The translations under genes were made by a program, and so were the position numbers. DNA of 64,000 bases from Cucumis sativus (taxonomy: Eukaryota > Streptophyta > Magnoliopsida > Cucurbitales > Cucurbitaceae): positions 6,014,001 through 6,078,000 of the forward strand of contig NC_026655.2 of the NCBI RefSeq assembly GCF_000004075.3, read 5' to 3'. The notes beneath the pieces were generated by a model. That model did not search any database and was not told where the DNA came from. It was given only the letters and a program-made list of their open reading frames with translations. Below are positions 44,986-58,500 of this stretch, piece after piece. Numbering within the stretch: the stretch's first letter is position 1; every line of letters begins with the position of its first letter.

Positions 44986-47900
44986 GCTTTTACGTAGTTG
45001 GTGGAACATTTATCAAATTTATTTAGAGAGGGATTTGATTACAATTACTTTTATTCCAAAATATATTTTTAATCATCAAAACTAACTTAACTTTTTTTAT
45101 GTTTATTGCTTCTAACTCAATGTTCGTCGAATCAGATTTTGATTTTCATTAACTCAAACGTACGTTCCAAAAGAATTTCAAACATGACAATAAACAATTT
45201 AAACCCTTTTAAAAAGTATTTTCATAATCTTTAGTATACTTAAACAAAGTATGTTCCTTAATTGCAATACATAGTGAGATTGTTAAAACGTTAAAATAGA
45301 TTCTTTACACCAACAAGAGTCAACCTCTACAAATAACTAAAATTGGGAATTCAATGTTTAAAACAAATCATGTATTAGTCTAATCATAGTCTTAACTTGT
45401 TAAGATATACGTCTTTCACTAACGGATCATAAGTGGTAATAATTTTTAAAATGTTGTTTAAATTGTAAATTTAATATTCATGATTTGAAGAAGATATAAT
45501 TTATTTTCCATGATAGTGACTATTTACATTTACCAAACTTTTGTTCAACCATATAGAAACTATTGATGGGACTTTATTAAACCAGAGTTTGAGTTCTTCT
45601 TTTGAAACTATAGGACAAAATTTTAATCTTGTTTACATTATAGTTATCAAATTTGTAATTTAACGAGAAAAAACGATTTAACTAAAATTTAGGTTAATAT
45701 GAAATTGTGAAGTTTAATTATGCTTTTATTTTCTGCATCCTCTGTGACTGAGAATCATCCTCCTCGTTTGTTTTAAAGACTTATTAGTGTGAAATTTGTC
45801 CCCACAAAAAAGCCCGAGTACTCACAACAAATTACAAATTAATTGTTTTTAAAGTGAGTTTATTAATATTTAGTGATTTACGTAATTGGTCACAGGTGTA
45901 GAGCAGCATGGGCCGAAACAAATCACAGCCGATAACATTGGGCCCATTAAGTATTTGATTCCAGAGCAGCAGCTTCTTTCTTAAACATATTTTTTTTCTT
46001 TTTATTTCATTTATATTTTGATAAGATTGATCACAGATCTTTTATTTTGTTTCCTATAGTTTTTTAAATAATGTTGATCAAAGATCTTGTTGCTAAAGTT
46101 TTATTTCTGGAAATGGAAAAATGATGAAATACATTACAGAAACCAAACAAATTTGAAATGAGAGCAAAATTACAAAAAGTCTCTTTAATTTATAATATTT
46201 TTTTGAAAAAAGGGTCCAGTCCAAAAACATTAGAGGAAGATCACAAATCACATGGATGCCCCAGTTTACCACTCTCATTCCCCCATGATATGTTTTACTT
46301 TTGTTAGACATCTATCACATTTTAGCCCCTCCCATTATTTATTGCCTTTTCCCTTTCTCTTATTTGACCACTCCTTTCTAAAATAATTTTATTTATTTTT
46401 GCATTCTTCTCTACTCCACTTAATCCAGAAGCCTCTTCATCTTAATTATGCATCAAAACCTAGATTTGACTCATCACTATTACTTGGCTACAACCATATC
46501 CCCCCCAGTGTTCATCCTTACCTTTCTACACTCTCTAAATAGATCACAGACTTAATTACACCCTTTCATTTAGGATAAGTTAAAACCCACTCAAATATTT
46601 TGTTGGCTTATCATGAATCACAACACACCGCCAAAACCAAATCTCCTTACTTTGTTTGGCATTTTTTTAGCTTACACATTTTTTCTTTTCTTTTTCAAAT
46701 GATTTAACACATCATATTGAAAGATAAAGTTTCAAAAAGTTAAATATAACAAAACACACACACATATATATATGTATGTATGTATGTATATACACAATAC
46801 ATACACAGTTCCCCTCGTTTGCAAACATTTCCGTGTTACCCGGCTGACACACCTTGTGTTATGTTGCCTCTACGTGTACTAATTCAATGGAGATGACGTG
46901 TACCTTTGACGACCACGTGGCATCTCTCTTCCTTTTCCTCTTTTTTCCCTTAACCAAAAAACATACAATACACACACATTCGTTGCCACGTAGGCTCCAA
47001 ATAGATAACAGTTTTCTTTTTTTTTAAAAAAAAAAAGTCGGTGTCTTGTGAAATATACAAAAGAAAATGATAATTAAGGATCATTAATTAGAGTTATATA
47101 ACACGTATTTCACTCTTTTTAGACAAAACCACGTGGAAAATTGAGAAGACCAAATAATTTGTCTTCATACTTAGTAATTAGTAGGGTCACAATGACGTGG
47201 ATTTGCCATCTCTTTATTGTTATTATTATTGTTCTTCCAATTATAACTCAATCAAAGTTTTGTTAAGAGTTGTGTTGTGTCAATTATTATTCGTAATAAT
47301 AACCTAAACCCATCAGTTTTTTGTGCTTTCACAACCCAATCGAATCTTTCCACAAATCAATTTTTAATCTATTTTGGCAACCCCATTTTTAATTATTCTC
47401 CCAGAATTAACACATTCATAAATGTAAGTTAATAAAATATGGTTTCCATTTACTTGGAGTTGGGTTGTATGAATCCCAAATAATTAGAATTAATATCAAC
47501 ATATGTCTATGACACTTAAAATAAAAAATAACCCTAACTTATCTATAAACTTCTTAAGTATTTATAATTATTTATAATTATATTTAAGACAAATTGTAAT
47601 GGATATCTAAAATTTTTTTAACAAATTTTCAAATACAATCAATGTTTTTTAACATACTATAAAAAAAATTGATCAATTTTGTTACGTTTATAAATAGATT
47701 CTTTTTTTTCTTTGTCATATTTAATATAATTTTAATTCATATAACACTTTACTTTTACTTTCCACCTTTTTAATATAGTTTATATGAATTTTATATGTTA
47801 TTTTGCGCCATCCTATAATTTATATCAATTTCCCAACTCAGAAGTTTTATAAATAAACATGAATCTGAATAAAACACTATATATATACATGATAAGCAAT

Positions 47901-50900
47901 ATTTACTTTGATTATAAAATGCAAAAACTTTGGCGAGCAAACACAAATTAAGTTTTAAAAGAGTAAGATGACTATGTCTTCGACGATGTGTGAATCTTAA
48001 AGATCCATATAGTAGAGAATATCTAATGTTCTTAAAATGTTTCAATAAAAACATTAATGACATGCACGAACATTTTACGTTGGAGTGTAAATAAACAGAA
48101 TAATTCACATATCCGTCATATATAAATATTAAATTTCTCAACTAGTACAAAATTTATGATAGTAATTATTAGAATAAATGGTTGTCATTTATGTTTTTTA
48201 ATGGATAGGTGCTTCATGAATGGATGCATCATTTTATGGAAAATGATATTTCGAATGGTCACGAATAAGTCCATAAATAAGTTTATTTCTATTTGGTTGA
48301 AAGAAGATTCATATTAACAATTCTTTGTCTTCTAAAAACGAATTTTTCTCCATGTCCACAATCTTGACATTTTGTAGATTCTGTTGATCTTCGTAAATTT
48401 ATCTTAAAAAAACAATGTAAATTTATTGAACTCATATCTATAAACACAGATATGGTTCTTTGTTTGTTATAAAGATAATATAGATGAACAGTAATGGTAG
48501 ATAAAGAGATGAAGGTTTATGGGTTATTAGCCACAAGTGATCCATTATTCTTTTTTAAAAAAAGCAGTTTCATAAGAAGCTGCAAATTGTGAGGTACAAT
48601 TTAGAAACAGGTTGAATGAACAATAACAATAAAAATAAAGGTGTAATGAAGTGACATAAAATAAATAAGAAAAAAGAAAGATGATTTGATTTTACATAAA
48701 GATTCTATAGAGATGTCATAACTCAGCATTCACATCCAATTACAAATAATTGAAACTATGAAAATTCATAACTTATACATCAATTCATTTCTTGTCAACC
48801 TTCTCTGGGTATATCTATTCAAATTACGTACTTCCTACAATTATTTCTTTCTTATTTACTATTTTTCTTTTCTAATTTCTTTCTTTAATCCACAAATTTA
48901 TCATCCACCCAATTTTCAAACCAATATACCAAATAATTTATTTTTAGATATTCTATTGATTTATCTTTGCCTCAAGTGATTAAATAATTTAATACAACTC
49001 AATATTTTATCATAAAAATGGAATTATTTTTAGATATTGTAAAATATTATAACTTATATAGGATTCTTTGTGCCTATATATATAAATATTTTTTATCTAT
49101 TGTAGTATATCAAATATTGTAATATTGTGTTATGTTTGTAATTATTTTAATAATTTTAATTTGGTTCTTTGAAATATTTTTTCTAAATTTTTTTTTTTTT
49201 GTATTTTTTAAATTTAATGAGATAATCATGGAATGACATTTTTCTTATTGTATTGATTAATTTTAAGGTGAGTTGAAGTGTTGTGTTATGGCGTGCAATA
49301 CATTTTGATTTCTCTTTAATGCGAAGATGTTCAAAAACAGTTTTATCGTTTTCAAAAACATATAAAGTCAATATTAGTATTCCATAGAAAAGACTTCAAC
49401 AATGAACTATAAATGTATTTGTCATTTTTTTTCTCTTAAAATGAATAAATAATTAATTAAAATTATACCTTGATCTGTAGACATTTTATATTGATTATTG
49501 AAGAAATTAAAATCTAACTTTCAATAGTCTCTCTCTCATGGCATGTTGATTATATTTCAAAACAATTAAAACAAACTATAAAAGCATTAAGACTTTTGAA
49601 TTAATAGCTTACATACCTATTAAACACTTTTAAAGCTAAAAGACATGTTTGACCACGAATAGAACTTGTAATATTTATGGAAAAAAAAATATATAATATG
49701 GTTGTATGGAAAATTTGATTCCTAACAGGAGATGGAGATTGGAGAGGATGGTCAGAGGGTGAGGTCCTACAGAACAAGGGTATCTGAAAACAGTGAGAAT
49801 TTAAAGAAGTGATATGAGTGACATTATATTGTTGGGTTGATGAATAATTGATGATTATTTCAGAGTTGAATAGATAAATAAATATAAGTGGGTGCAGAAA
49901 AATAGCAGAGAGAGACACAAAGACACAGTACTATAGACTATAGGTTATAATTAATTTTGTGTATCGAGGTTTCATTTAAAACTATTGTAATATTCCCAAC
50001 TTTAGTACGACCAAACAATATGGGATGGGATCCCATTATAACGTTTTGTTTTATCTTCTGTTTTCTCCTTTCTTCACTACTCACACCAACGCATATCTCT
50101 TCTTCTGCTTCTTTTTATTTTTAATCTCTCTCTCCCACTCTTTATTAAACATTACTATAAGTGTAACAGTAGCTTCTGTTTTAAATATATATATACCTAC
50201 TTTCTAGTCTATGTTGATGTGGGTTTCTCAAGTTGAGAGAATTAATTAGCTAAAGCAAAAAATAAATGGAATGTGGGAAGTTGGTGCTGGTGTGAATACA
50301 TAGTTGGGATGATGGGTCTAATCACTATTCTTTTCTTTGTTTTCCTACGTTAAGGTGAGTATTTGAATATTCCGAACGAGTTGATGTTTTGATTGTTGAA
50401 CTATTTATGTTCGTGGTAACCTATCATTACCATCTTTCATAGTGTGATAATACTCTAGTGAATAGAGGTTTTATGTGCACATATATAGACATTGAATTTT
50501 TGACAAAATATTAGAAGAGGAATTGTCTCATCACATTAGAAAAATTTAAAGAGGTTATAAACTTTAAGGGATATATAAAAAGAATTTATGATCTAGTGTT
50601 TTCTTCTTTGTTCTTTATTCATAACAAAAGCTCCTGATTTGTACCAACGAAACAACACTATTTACTTTTGTGATCGTACATCTTTCTCATTTCTAATATA
50701 AATATATTAATCTCTATTAATTTAACTTTGGTTTGAAAAAAAGGCTTAAAAAGCTCCAAAGGTGCATGAGGGAATTTACTATTATTCACCTTTTAACTTG
50801 GACTTAAAGTTTCACTTCAATACTCCTAACTAATGGTTGCTAGTGACCATGTTAACATTCTTAAAGTAAATTTGTATTTAAAAAACGGGAGAACATTTTT

Positions 50901-53590
50901 TTCATGATCATGAACAATAAAAAAACTCTATTCTATCTTTATCTTTACAATATTTTCGTATTTGTAGAAATAATTGACCTCACTTATATCTTTAACGAAG
51001 TTGTTTTTACTTTACAATAAATTAAACAAAGATAACGTGACGAAATGCGTCAAAAAGAAAAGAAAAGATAGACACATGGATTGACACAAAAAGAAAGGAA
51101 CTCGGAAGTAGCAAAGTACAACAAGGAATTAAACGAAGAAGATCACTCCGAATCAAAATTTTCCTATTGGATGTGTAAAGACAATTTGGTGTAATTTTAT
51201 GAGTATATAAAGGAGAAGAAGAAAAGAGAAAACAGTACCAAAATTAACAAATAATATGGACCACTCAGTAAAAGTTGATAAAAAAAAAAAAAGGCACGAG
51301 TTTGAAGTAGATACTTCTCGATATATATATATGTTACGATGGATTAAAACTCTAGTCGATAAGCATAATTTGGATGCGTAGAATCAAAAGTTTATTATAT
51401 GTTGTAAGTATTTTTTATATTTTATGATGGTGCACTATTGCATGTGTGAGTTACTGCACCACATGCATATTCTATTAAGTTGTATACATATTTCGCTTTC
51501 TATATGGTCCTTCCTTCCTAATCCATAAATATTATTTCCATTACATTAAATCTCATCACCTTTCTTTCACTTTCCCTCTTCTTTATTATTTCTCTTTACC
51601 TAACACAATTTTGTGTTTGGTTTTTGTTCCCATGCTTCTGGAATTTAAATATCATTATTATTTTCTCAAGCACTTCTTGTATTATATTTAGTAAACTATT
51701 GATAAAGATATTCAATACTTAATAATCAATGTTGCCAATAAATGGTATAGGTAAAGTCTTTGTAATTTAGGGTTTATTATTTTCAATTTGCTCAACCATT
51801 AACACCCTCTTTGTAAATAACCAATCTCATTAACTTAATTATAAAATTATATTTTTTTGTCTATTTTTCTTACTTATTTTTATAAATAAAGTAGAGTTAG
51901 TTGATCTCGTAGATAGAGTACTGCTTCCATTAGTAAAATAAATTAATTCGTGGGGTTTATGTATTCACTTTTATATAAGATTGAGTGGTTTTTCTAGTTT
52001 TGCTATTATATACTTATAATTGAGGAAAAAACGTTGACACCGATTAGAAAAAGTTTGTTTATATGTTATGGATCTTTTGAAATTAAATAGAGATAATTTT
52101 TCTAGAGAAGTATAGAGAGGGGTGGAATAAAATTTTAGAGGTTGAAATAATGTCTATAAAGTTCTACTGAGAGTGAAAGTAGATAGTGAAGTGAAAAATA
52201 TTGTATGTAAAAGTTAGAGAACAGACAAATTTTAAATATACACGTACAAAAAGATAAGAAAGAGATGTATTAGTTTGTCATTCAAGAGGAGCTTTAAAAT
52301 AAGGTAAAAGTATAGTACGTTTTAAAAGAGTAAAATCACAATACAAGAAAATCAAGTCACGTCAATTGATTTAAATTCTACTTTTGATTTGCTACCGTAC
52401 AAAAGAAGAGACGAATACGTAATATAAATTTTATCACTTGTTAATTAACTTTAACTATATCAATTTTATTCGGCTTTGAATGTTATGGATGTCTTCTTAA
52501 AGAAATTTGTGTTTAAATAAACAAATTATATATATATATATCTATATAAAAAGAACTTGTTCTAAGTTAGATATGTATATTTGTTTGTGTGTTAGAATTA
52601 AAATATTAAATTTAAGAAGGTAAAGATTGAGGGATGTAACAATTTATTTTTGGGTATCAAATGTTGCCTTAAATGAAGAAATTGACAATAATGTAAATAT
52701 GAAAGTAGAGTAGAAAGTAGTTTTGTTGTAAGCTAAGTTGTCCACATGCCTACGTGGAGATTGTATTTAAGAAAATTCCCAAATAAGTAATTTAACTTTT
52801 GCCAGCACAGCACTTATCCCTAAGGCAAAAGGGTGAATACTCAATAAACTCAAATTTGGCCAATTTTTCCATTTCAGAACTCACTCCACTGCTCCACCAA
52901 TTTAGAGCTATATTTGGAAATCAAATTCATTAATTTACAAACTTTCAATTTTACAACTCACTTCCTCTCTCAAATTCTGTTTCTTTTTGTCTTCTCCCTT
53001 TTCACCCCTAATTTATGTTCTTTTTTTTTTGGTTAATGTAGAGAGAGTAAAATGATATATTGAAAATTGGTAGGTGATGAATAAGTGAAGAGAGGATTGG
53101 TTTGGTTTTGTGGTGAAACGTAAAACGAAAATTAGTTGTAGTCTAAGTTTTGCGTTGATCACGTTTTCTAAACCCAATCATCATACACAAACAAAACAAC
53201 TACACAATCCTAACCATCCTCACACCTCATTTACAATTCTTTTTTTTTACTTCTTTCTCCTTGCCATTCCACACTTTTATCTCAAATACATCCTGAACTG
53301 CAAAAAATGATATATCTAACTAATTTTTTAATTAAAAAGTTCAAACTAACCTTAATAGAATGTTATTACTAATTACTAATTACTAATTGACTATTTTTCT
53401 TTTATGAATCGTGGTCGCTCGCAGTTGGAGCCAAAAGAGTGTCTTAAGAATGAGGAGAGATTGGCGTTAAAGAAATGAGGTGGGGAAATGACAGAAATGC
53501 CCAAAGTAAAGTGAGAAAAAGAGAAGAGCATGAGACCTGCAGGGCGCAGGCAGCATTTGGCTTAAAAATATGGCGTCTCGGTTGCATGTT
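44986..53590. other. 8.6-kb AT-rich interval without a recognised gene
   Basis: Apart from the second set of site II-like motifs (45.9 kb), the ACGT cluster (46872-47198), a T/A palindrome (47017-47036) and a GC-richer patch with a 26-codon frame at 49731-49811, I see only AT-rich DNA and short frames without family resemblance. Confidence 0.45.
46872..47198. promoter_or_regulatory. Dense cluster of seven ACGT (G-box/ABRE) elements, no attached gene
   Basis: ACGT cores lie at 46872, 46896, 46915, 46988, 47103, 47131 and 47195. They include a full CCACGTGG at 46913-46920, CCACGTGG again at 47129-47136, GACGTGTAC and GCCACGTAGG. Such clusters are typical of abscisic acid- or light-responsive promoters bound by bZIP/bHLH factors. 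No coding sequence lies within several kb on either side. Confidence 0.45.
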
Positions 53591-53594
53591 CTCT

Positions 53595-53602
53595 TTATAT
53601 AA
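53595..53602 (+). promoter_or_regulatory. TATA box of the HIPP gene
   Basis: TTATATAA lies 166 bases before the start codon and is followed by a CT-rich leader (CTCTCTTCTCCCTCTC), usual for plant genes. The leader also carries a (TTA)n run. Confidence 0.7.
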
Positions 53603-53767
53603 CGACACCTCTCTCTTCTCCCTCTCTTCTTTATTATTATTATTATAATTTCACCTTCATTCTTCACTCACAAACCTCTCATTTCAATCTCTTCTTCCAT
53701 TCACTAAACCCTCTACCCTCATTTCTTTTGCCCTTTCCACTGCTTCTGATTTCACGCCCCTCCAACC

Positions 53768-55205
53768 ATGGGAGAGGTTTCTCTCTCTCTTACTATCCAC
53801 CAATCCCCATTCATTTCTCTCTGTTTCTCTTCTTATTTTTTTTTTCTTTTTTGTTTAGGAGGAGAAGAAGCCCGACGAGAAGACAGTATCTGCTGAAGAA
53901 ATGGCTGTTCAAAAACCCCCGCCTGAGGATGTTAATGCCAAGGAGAAGAAGGATGAAAGTAAGCCTTCCGAGAAAGAGGAGACGAAAACAGAGGAATCTA
54001 AGGATGGGAAGGAACCCACCAAGGAGCAAGCTCCACCCCCGCCTCCGCCGGAGATTGTGCTTAAGGTTTACATGCATTGTGAAGGATGTGCTCGGAAAGT
54101 TCGCCGTTGTCTCAGAGGCTTTGAAGGTACTACCGATTTGAAAAGCAGCGTAAAGAGGGGAAAATGAGAGGATTTTTATTGTTTTTTGTAATGGGATTTT
54201 TTTTTTTTGTTAGCAGGGGTTGAAGATGTAATCACTGATTGCAAGACCCATAAAGTGGTTGTGAAAGGGGAAAAGGCGGATCCATTGAAGGTTTTGGATA
54301 GAGTTCAGAGGAAGAGTCACAGACAGGTGGAGCTTCTATCTCCGATCCCAAAACCGCCGGAGCCGGAGGAACTAAAACCAGAGGAGAAGGAGAAGCCCAA
54401 ACCTGAAGAGAAGAAAGAAGAGGTATTAATCACAAACCCAGCCACACACCTTATTTAATACAGTCCTCTGTTTTTTTTTCTCTATTTCTGACAAATCCAA
54501 CTTCTAATTTGCTGGTGCAATGTGCAGCCTCAGGTCGTGACTGTAGTATTAGGAGTCCATATGCATTGCGAAGCTTGCGCCCAAGAAATCAAAAAGCGCA
54601 TATTGAGAATGAAAGGTTTCGCATCATTTTTAACCATCAACTCAAACTTCAGAGCTTCGAATCCAACTTTGAATCTCAAAAAATATATTATATGTAGATC
54701 CCCATTAAACAATTAATTCCCAAATCAGATCCAATTCTAAAAATCTGTTTTTTTTTTTTTAATTGTGGTTGCAGGGGTAGATGCAGTTGAGGCAGATCTG
54801 AAAGCGTCACAAGTTTCAGTGACGGGCGTTTTCGACCCACCAAAGCTTGTGGATTATGTGTACAAAAGAACTGGAAAACACGCCGTGATAGTGAAGACAG
54901 ACCCAGAAAAGAAACAGAAAGAAACAGAAGCTAAAGAAACGAAAGAAGAAAAAGCAAATGAAGAAAGTGGGAAAGAGAAGAAAGGCGACGAGGGGGGCGA
55001 GAACAAAGAGAGCAACAAAGAAGCAGAGGGTGGCGGCGGAGAGGCTAAATCCGCCGTAGAAGTAACGCCGGAAGAAACAATATTGGTGGAATTGAAAAAG
55101 AATGAATATTATCAGCATTACCCACAAAGGTACGCCATGGAAATGTACGCGTATCCTCCCCAGATTTTCAGTGATGAAAACCCTAATGCATGTTCTGTTA
55201 TGTGA
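53768..55205 (+). CDS. Heavy metal-associated isoprenylated plant protein (HIPP) with two HMA domains
   Basis: Five exons, 53768-53776 (only MGE), 53859-54126, 54217-54422, 54528-54615 and 54775-55205, total 1002 nt and 333 residues. An acidic/lysine-rich N-terminus with a PPPPPP run leads to HMA domain one (about residues 68-135) with metal-binding MHCEGC (Cys77, Cys80). A charged linker follows, then HMA domain two with MHCEAC (Cys175, Cys178) and a second Glu/Lys-rich linker. The C-terminus YPPQIFSDENPNACSVM ends in CSVM, a farnesylation-type CaaX box that should anchor the protein to membranes. HIPPs are seen as metal-handling or scaffold proteins in stress responses. The layout fits the two-domain HIPP5-9 group; I do not assign a number. 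The 9-nt first exon is easily missed by gene finders, which would then start at the in-frame Met18. Confidence 0.93.
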
Positions 55206-57085
55206 ATGCAAAAGACGAAGAACATTCATTTCAAGGGTTTAAAAAAAAAAAAATTAGAATGGAGGGAAAGATGAAAGATAGCGATAATGAAAATGAAATA
55301 TGCTCTCAAAAAAAAGATTATGGTTTCTACAGAAAAGACTGTAGAATTTTGTTGGGGATTGTAATTTTTCTTTTTCTTTTTCTTATCTGTTTTGAAAAAA
55401 ATGGGGATGTAAAATAATGATATGGAATAATATTTGTCATATAAAATTTGAAAAATTTGTGAATGATGTTACAATATACATATGTTGTTTTCATATATTT
55501 ATATAACTCAGTATTTGTCTTCAGTGATGGCACAAAATCAGAATCAGATGGGTTTATACTATAAAAAACCTTATTATTAAATTGTCACAATTTTGAGGTT
55601 TTAAGCAAAATATATGAGCCAAATCTTCACTTCTAAAGTTCATAAGGTTGTTTGAAATTATTATGAACTTATTTTTATTCTTTTAAATTTTCAAAAAGAG
55701 AGATGGGAATGTTAATGTGAGTGGGGACATAGTGGGGGATGAATGCCTTTGCTTGCATACGTACAATTGGGTGGTAGTGTGTGTGCGCTATGTTAGGGTC
55801 CTCTTTTAAGGGGGGTGGGGGGATGACTATAAAATAGTAAATACAACCTACATATAATATATGGTTTTAATTAGTGGGAAAATATACCCTTTTGATTCTA
55901 GTACTTTTTCAGTTTCTTTTTTTAAAAAAAGAAAAGAAAAATCAATTAGTGAAGTTAAGTTAATTAGATATTTATTTTTTTAAAAAAAGGAAATTGCATT
56001 TATTAAATAGGAAAGTTAATAAATGGAATTGAAGTTGATAAGGAAGTGCATTGTTTGGAGGTGTGGCAGAAAATATTTGACCATAGTCTTTTCCTAAGAA
56101 GTTGCCTTTTTGTAATGTGTTTAATGGAGATATTCCCAAGAGTGGTTTTTATCGGGAATCTCTTTTTTCTCTTCTTGCTTACCCCTAAACACACAAAATG
56201 TAACGTCACTCCTACAACCCTCTACACAATACCAACCCACAATCAATGAATCAACCAAACAAACAAACTAAGTGAGTTTTATTTTAGAGAATATTAATCA
56301 AGTATATAAGAAAATTTTAAAATTCTTACAAATATAGCAATTGGGTTGGCATAGCATGAGATTTGTGAGGTTTGAAGAAGATAGAGAAGATGATATAGTT
56401 TGAAAAAGCTATTTTTTTCATATATAAAACAAAAGTAAAAGGGTAAAGGGGTTTAATTTAATTTTGGATATATATAAAATAGAAGTTAAAAAAGTCAGTG
56501 CCATTTTGTTCATTATTCCAACTTATTCTTTCCACAACTTTATCTGAATTTTCACTGCACATCCACTATAGTTCCCCCTCATTATCTCCCCCTTTTCTCA
56601 CCTTCTAATATCAACAAATATCATTTCATATACATACATAGATAAGGTTCTAAGTCCTCCATACTTTCCTTCTTCTTACTCCACTTTTCCGCCCTTTATT
56701 TCTATTTCTTCTTCTCCCTCTCGCAGTAGGAAGTGACACCCTAAACAATCTCAAAATATTCATCCTAATGTTTCTCCATTGTTTCATTATCAATTATATT
56801 TACACCCCCTCTCTCTCTCATGCCATTGAATTATTTTCTAAATTATTGAGCAATATATATTGATCATAGAGGTGATTATTGTACTACCAGTAAAGTAGCA
56901 TTAAGTAATATAAATTTATATTGGGTACCTTTGAATGAAATAATAATAAATAGAATAGGTTAATACCTAAAAGGATATTGGCATTAGCACATGGAATTGC
57001 TTAGCTTTTTGGTGATGTCTAATGTTTCAAAGTGGACTATGGAGGGTTGTGCCAACAGACAACGGTTCAGTTAATTCAAAATCTT

Positions 57086-57129
57086 CATAATAATAATAAT
57101 AATAATAATAGCAATATTATTATTATTAT
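57086..57129. repeat. (AAT)n facing (ATT)n, self-complementary microsatellite
   Basis: About nine ATA/AAT units, a short GCA interruption, then ATT units, so the tract can fold back on itself. Confidence 0.85.
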
Positions 57130-57802
57130 GACTCTTTTTCATATATTTATTATTAATATCAACCATTTTAAATTTTATTTATTTATTTATTTTCAGATTC
57201 CACCACCCCTCACATGCTCCTTTCTATTCTAACACTTTCTTTTTTCCTTTTGGTTTTAATGGAGTCCATTTATTTGATTTTTTAAATGTATATTTTTACT
57301 ATCTTTGGAACTTGTTATGTTTCATGTCCAAACAAAAGCTTATGTACCTCTTTTGGTATAAACTAATTCAAAAGTTAAACATTCTTTTATTATTAATTTC
57401 ACATTATTCCATGCTTTATTATTTTTTTAATTTCTCTTAACTTCGCCATCATTGAGTTTAACTTTTTTACACCTTTTCTTTTCGACAGTTTTTCAGTTCA
57501 CTTGTCTAACTTCAAAACCATATTCTTTTTTCTTTTTAAATATATATTTTATCATATCATTAATTAGTATTATCTAATATGGTATGCAATGCAAACCTAT
57601 CAAGTTCAAAAGAACAAAAGTATTGGAAACCGAGGTAAACTTATTTTTATATTTATTGTTGTTTGTTATTGAAATGAGATAATTATCAAAATTATGTGGG
57701 TATGAAGAAGACCTGTTCAAAGAGTAGAAAGATTTGAATGTATGACCAAAACAAAAAAAGGGGTGAAGACATTTAGGAATTATGCAATTTGGGCAAGTTG
57801 AG

Positions 57803-57804
<2 letters not shown>

Positions 57805-57848
<44 letters not shown>
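57805..57848. repeat. (AT)22 microsatellite
   Basis: About 22 consecutive AT dinucleotides, the longest dinucleotide run in the window. Confidence 0.95.
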
Positions 57849-57850
<2 letters not shown>

Positions 57851-58324
57851 AATTTAATTAAAGTGGATAGCTATGTTTATCAACAAACTGGTAGCTATGG
57901 ATAAGTGGGATTGTATAGAGAGGAATGAATGCTAGGGCATTGTTTGGTTGATCCAGTCAAATATGGAATCTGATTGTGAGTTTCATATATATTTAACTTT
58001 GGTTAGTGGAATATTCATAAGAAATCACCACAACTCAACTACACGAAACCATCTTGGTTGATAGTCATTTTCTTTTACTTTAGGAAAAAGAGAATAATTA
58101 TGCTTTCTTTACTGTAAACGTTTCCTCGATCAGTTTCTTTGTTTAGGTTTCATAACAAAGTAATATTCAACACATGATATGGTATTTTCCTTTTCAAGAG
58201 ATTTGCATTGTATTTAAAATATTTTTCAAGGACAAACAATAAATGAGGATAGTACATAGTAGTACTTATATATTATATAAATTATAAAGGTTTTATACCC
58301 AATGTTATAATTAGACGAGACATT

Positions 58325-58500
58325 TTGTCTACTTATGGAGTGATAAGACATGCCACGTTGCTTCATGACTAAAGTTGCACAAATTCTAACCCCTTTACTT
58401 GAACTGATTTTCATATCCCATTGAGGAACTGCTGATCTTATTGAGGAACTGCTGATCGTTAAGACATGTCACGTTGCTTAATGTCAAAAGTTCAGTAAAT
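58325..58500. repeat. Nested local duplications
   Basis: TAAGACATGCCACGTTGCTT near 58343 recurs as TAAGACATGTCACGTTGCTT near 58460, about 116 bp apart. TTGAGGAACTGCTGATC also occurs twice, exactly 20 bp apart (58421 and 58441). The 20-bp duplication looks newer than the 116-bp one. Confidence 0.8.

Noticed and set aside
46093..48141. Minus-strand frames of 72 and 116 codons
   Set aside because: Hydrophobic chance frames in AT-rich DNA without family resemblance.
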